Shown piece after piece: positions 61,338 to 64,000 of a DNA stretch of 64,000 bases. The stretch spans positions 5,737,001-5,801,000 of the forward strand of contig NC_018000.1 in the NCBI RefSeq assembly GCF_000265205.3, given 5' to 3'. The position numbers were made by a program, and so were the translations under genes. Below the pieces are notes generated by a model. That model searched no databases. It saw only the letters and a program-made list of their open reading frames with translations, and was not told where the DNA came from. Source of the stretch: Sinorhizobium fredii USDA 257. GTDB lineage: Bacteria > Pseudomonadota > Alphaproteobacteria > Rhizobiales > Rhizobiaceae. The stretch's first letter is position 1. Every line of letters begins with the position of its first letter.

Positions 61338-61880
61338 TCAACGGCTGAGGCTAACCGGCTGGCCGCCATTGGTAGAGCCGTCGAAGCGTGAATCGGCGGT
61401 CTTGTAAAGGCGGGCGATCGGGGTACCGTTGCGATCCTTGAGCACGACCTGCTTGCCGGCCACCTCCCAGGATCCCATCGTCGTCAGTTCGCCGGCGCAG
61501 CCGCGGGTACCGCCGCGCGAGCCGCTTCCGAGATTGGTCAGCGTCAGGAACATGTCGCAAGAACTGCCGGCGCTCGAAACCCGCCAATTGCCGACCATCG
61601 ATTCCTTCGTCACGTCGAGGCCGCCGGTGGCGGCGGCCACTTGCGTGCCCCCCGGCGCGCCGGGTGCCGGCGTGCCGCCCGTCGGAGCGCTCGGGAATTG
61701 CGAGGTGTTGGTCGTCGGATCCGGGAGCTGGCCCGACGAGACCGACGGCACCGGCTGCGCTTGCAACGGGGCAGGCGCGGCAGAAACATCCTGAGAACCG
61801 AAGCCACCAAAGGATGTCCGCTGGCATCCGGTCAGCGCAAGCACAATAACAAGCCCCGCCGCCGCATGAAAAACCCGCAT
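61338..61880 (-). CDS. Omp19-like lipoprotein with protease inhibitor (Inh) domain
   Basis: 180 residues. Lipoprotein signal with lipobox LALTGC (Cys at about 19), a Pro/Ser/Gly-rich linker (about 35-85) and a C-terminal beta-barrel domain with [20 protein letters not shown] and [17 protein letters not shown], as in Brucella Omp19 and bacterial inhibitors of metalloproteases. Two Cys (SSCDM and RGCAG) may form the domain's disulfide. Outer-membrane location is inferred. Confidence 0.85.
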   Translation of the reverse strand: MRVFHAAAGLVIVLALTGCQRTSFGGFGSQDVSAAPAPLQAQPVPSVSSGQLPDPTTNTSQFPSAPTGGTPAPGAPGGTQVAAATGGLDVTKESMVGNWRVSSAGSSCDMFLTLTNLGSGSRGGTRGCAGELTTMGSWEVAGKQVVLKDRNGTPIARLYKTADSRFDGSTNGGQPVSLSR

Positions 61881-62063
61881 GTGTTTACCCCCGATATTGT
61901 CCGCGAACCATGATGCAATGCGATAATAAAGGCCGAATTACAGCAAATCCACCTGTGAGATCAAGGCGTCGCATTTCGGTCTTGGCTGTTGCACGATGGA
62001 AACGATTGAGATCGGGCGCAGAAAAGCGGTTCTGACCATTCGTCCGGAGACGGAATGTTGGGC

Positions 62064-62660
62064 TCAGTGGCTGACACCGGCATAGGCGCGTTCGCCCCAA
62101 AGCGCTTCGACTGCCCGGTTTCGGCCGCAGCCGTTGCGATAGTACCAGTAGCGGATCGGATTCCGCCCCGCGAAATCCTGATGATAGTCCTCGGCGGGCC
62201 AGAACTTCGAGGCTCCTTCGACGGGCGTGACGATCGGCCTGCCGAGTTCGGCCTCGGCCTTGATCTTCTCGGCCTTGGCCTGCATCGCCTGCTGCTCGGT
62301 GAGCGCGTGGATCGCCGTCGTGTAGGAGAAGCCGCGATCGCAGAACTGGCCGCCGCCATCGGTCGGGTCCGTCGTGTGGAACAGCACCCCGACGAGATCC
62401 GCATAGGAGATCTTGTCGGGATCGAACTTGATCCGCACCACCTCGCGGTGTCCGCCCTTCGCATAGTTTTCGTAGGTCGGATTCTCGCTCTTGCCGCCGG
62501 CATAGCCGGAAATCGTCTCGAGAACGCCGGCCACGTCGTCGAAGTCGCTCTCGACACACCAGAAACAGCCGCCGGCGAAGATCGCATACTGCGGCTCGGC
62601 CGCCCGCGCCGGCGACAGGAAAAGGCAGCTCACGGCGATTCCGAAGGCCAAGCGAAGCAT
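62064..62660 (-). CDS. msrA: Peptide methionine sulfoxide reductase MsrA, exported
   Basis: 198 residues. Signal peptide (LRLAFGIAVSCLFLSPARAA) followed by the MsrA domain with active-site AGGCFWCVESDFD; a further Cys occurs near the C-terminus (RNGCGRN) and may resolve the sulfenic acid. It repairs oxidised methionine; the signal peptide points to the periplasm. No msrB is adjacent. Confidence 0.92.
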   Translation of the reverse strand: MLRLAFGIAVSCLFLSPARAAEPQYAIFAGGCFWCVESDFDDVAGVLETISGYAGGKSENPTYENYAKGGHREVVRIKFDPDKISYADLVGVLFHTTDPTDGGGQFCDRGFSYTTAIHALTEQQAMQAKAEKIKAEAELGRPIVTPVEGASKFWPAEDYHQDFAGRNPIRYWYYRNGCGRNRAVEALWGERAYAGVSH

Positions 62661-62744
62661 GGGCGACCCTCCACCTTCTATTACCTATGCGCCTCGCGAC
62701 GGCTTTCAAATCACTTAGCGACACGTCGATGTGAGTGCCGTGAT

Positions 62745-62771
62745 ACGCAAACGGCGGGCTCAGAGCCCGCC
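62745..62771 (-). terminator. Terminator of the sdh operon
   Basis: Eight-base stem GGCGGGCT/AGCCCGCC with a three-base loop and a following GTTTGCG on the minus strand, 34 bases after the sdhB stop. Confidence 0.65.
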
Positions 62772-62805
62772 GCCGGATTGGCATCGATTGTTGGAGCTGC
62801 GCCAC

Positions 62806-63585
62806 TCAGAACCGGCGCTCGACCAGCATCTTCTTGATCTCGCCGATCGCCTTGGCCGGGTTCAACCCCTTCGGACAGGCCTGGGCGCAGTTCATGATCG
62901 TGTGGCAGCGGTAAAGCCGGAACGGATCCTCGAGGTTGTCGAGGCGCTCGCCGGTCGCCTCGTCTCTGGAGTCGATCAGCCAGCGATAGGCCTGCAGCAG
63001 AACGGCAGGACCCAGATAGCGGTCGCCGTTCCACCAGTAGCTCGGACAGGAGGTCGAGCAGCAAGCACAGAGAATGCACTCGTAGAGCCCGTCGAGCTTC
63101 TGGCGGTCTTCGTGGCTCTGCCGCCATTCCTTGGCCGGCGTCGGCGACACGGTCTTCAGCCACGGCTCGATCGAGCGGTGCTGGGCGTAGAAATTGGTCA
63201 GATCCGGCACTAGGTCCTTGACGACCGGCATGTGCGGCAGCGGATAGATCTTCACCGACCCGTTGATCTCGTCCATGCCCTTCGTGCAGGCGAGCGTGTT
63301 GGTCCCGTCGATGTTCATCGCGCAGGAGCCGCAGATGCCCTCGCGACAGGAGCGGCGCAGCGTCAGCGTCGGATCGATCTTGTTCTTGATGTAGAGCAGG
63401 CCGTCGAGGACCATCGGGCCGCAATCGTCGACATCGATATAGTAGGTATCGACCCGCGGGTTCTTTCCGTCGTCCGGATTCCAACGGTAGACGCGGTATT
63501 CGCGGAGCTTCGTCGCGCCGACCGGCTTCGGCCAGACCTTGCCTTCGGTGATCTGCGAGTTCTTGGGAAGAGCGAGTTCAACCAT
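62806..63585 (-). CDS. sdhB: Succinate dehydrogenase iron-sulfur subunit
   Basis: 259 residues. 2Fe-2S ligands in [15 protein letters not shown] and TLAC, 4Fe-4S in [15 protein letters not shown], 3Fe-4S in [17 protein letters not shown]. Passes electrons from SdhA flavin to quinone in complex II. It starts 18 bases after the sdhA stop and ends the operon. Confidence 0.96.
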   Translation of the reverse strand: MVELALPKNSQITEGKVWPKPVGATKLREYRVYRWNPDDGKNPRVDTYYIDVDDCGPMVLDGLLYIKNKIDPTLTLRRSCREGICGSCAMNIDGTNTLACTKGMDEINGSVKIYPLPHMPVVKDLVPDLTNFYAQHRSIEPWLKTVSPTPAKEWRQSHEDRQKLDGLYECILCACCSTSCPSYWWNGDRYLGPAVLLQAYRWLIDSRDEATGERLDNLEDPFRLYRCHTIMNCAQACPKGLNPAKAIGEIKKMLVERRF

Positions 63586-63603
63586 GTGCCTTAGTCCTCG
63601 ACA

Positions 63604-64000
63604 TCAGTAGACGCGCGCCTTCGGCTCGATCTTTTTGGGATCGATGCCGTCGGCGATAAGCTCGGTATGGACCGGACGATATTCGAGCCGAACCTCGCCG
63701 GTGTCGTTGACCCAGGCGAGCGTGTGCTTGCGCCAGTTGACGTCGTCGCGGCCGCCGAGCGGGCCGTCCTTGTAGTCCTCGCGGGCATGCGCGCCGCGGC
63801 TTTCCTTGCGCGCCTCGGCGCCGTAGACCGTGGTGATGGCGTTGGCCATCAGGTTCTCGAGTTCCAGCGTCTCGACCAGGTCGGAGTTCCAGATCATCGA
63901 CCGGTCGGTGACCTTGACGTCCGGCAATTCCTTCCAGATGGCGGAGAGGCGCTGGCAGCCGGATTCGAGCGACTCCTGGGTGCGGAATACGGCCGCGTCT
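63604..64000 (-). CDS. sdhA: Succinate dehydrogenase flavoprotein subunit, C-terminal part
   Basis: About 131 C-terminal residues are inside the window; the start lies to the right. [32 protein letters not shown] and [11 protein letters not shown] match the conserved end of SdhA, which carries the covalent FAD and oxidises succinate. Together with sdhB it is the end of an sdhCDAB-type operon. Confidence 0.94.
   Translation of the reverse strand, partial: DAAVFRTQESLESGCQRLSAIWKELPDVKVTDRSMIWNSDLVETLELENLMANAITTVYGAEARKESRGAHAREDYKDGPLGGRDDVNWRKHTLAWVNDTGEVRLEYRPVHTELIADGIDPKKIEPKARVY

Overview
The window is high-GC alphaproteobacterial chromosome. Gene content and order point to a Sinorhizobium/Ensifer-type member of the Rhizobiaceae: mdh-sucCDAB with lpdA nearby, an F1 ATPase operon without F0 genes, sitABCD beside a Fur-type mur gene, and a glpRDSTPQUV glycerol locus. 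This assignment is my inference from family knowledge and gene order; no database search was run. Almost every gene belongs to a recognisable core or metabolic family. I see no prophage, integrase island, CRISPR array, rRNA or tRNA. The only clear gene wreck is a truncated AAA-type ATPase near 44.7 kb.

Layout. 1-5.6 kb: 3' part of tamB (outer-membrane biogenesis), carrying a large internal duplication. 5.8-9.8 kb: VOC protein, Lrp-type regulator, arginase, ornithine aminotransferase and a lone cheW. 10.4-17.8 kb: NAD-dependent formate dehydrogenase operon read leftwards (fdsG-fdsB-small ORF-fdsA-fdhD-fdsD) behind a LysR gene. 17.9-27.4 kb: SDR gene, then glpR, glpD and the glycerol ABC transporter glpS-glpT-glpP-glpQ-glpU-glpV with likely GlpR operators. 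27.7-32.7 kb: DMT exporter, mur and the manganese transporter sitABCD with a perfect Mur-type palindrome. 32.9-35.4 kb: unknown membrane protein and an Lrp regulator divergent from a lysine-6-dehydrogenase-like gene. 35.6-40.7 kb: atpHAGDC (leftward). 41-48.6 kb: membrane protein, priA, transaldolase-like fsa/tal, ATPase remnant, acyltransferase, xerC, TraB/GumN protein and a DUF2867 protein. 48.7-59.9 kb: TCA-cycle block read leftwards: mdh, sucC, sucD, sucA, sucB, then lysE-like, secreted protein, SDR and lpdA. 60-64 kb: zapE, Omp19-like lipoprotein, periplasmic msrA, sdhB and the 3' end of sdhA.

How it works together. The right half encodes a near-continuous central energy module: succinate dehydrogenase, malate dehydrogenase, succinyl-CoA synthetase, 2-oxoglutarate dehydrogenase (E1, E2, E3) and F1 ATPase. 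The left half is catabolic: arginine to ornithine to glutamate semialdehyde, formate oxidation to NADH, glycerol uptake and oxidation, and probably lysine oxidation, each next to its own regulator gene (Lrp, LysR, DeoR/GlpR, Lrp).

Most interesting signals: (1) the GlpS/GlpT ATPase pair has complementary defects (GlpS lacks the H-loop histidine, GlpT lacks the LSGGQ signature), implying one working ATP site; (2) an unrecognised 71-residue ORF is coupled by ATGA overlaps to both fdsB and fdsA; (3) a GNRA-capped hairpin sits between the Shine-Dalgarno sequence and the ATG of sucA; (4) a 1434-nt in-frame duplication without net indels lies inside tamB; (5) four hairpins stand in a row after glpV.
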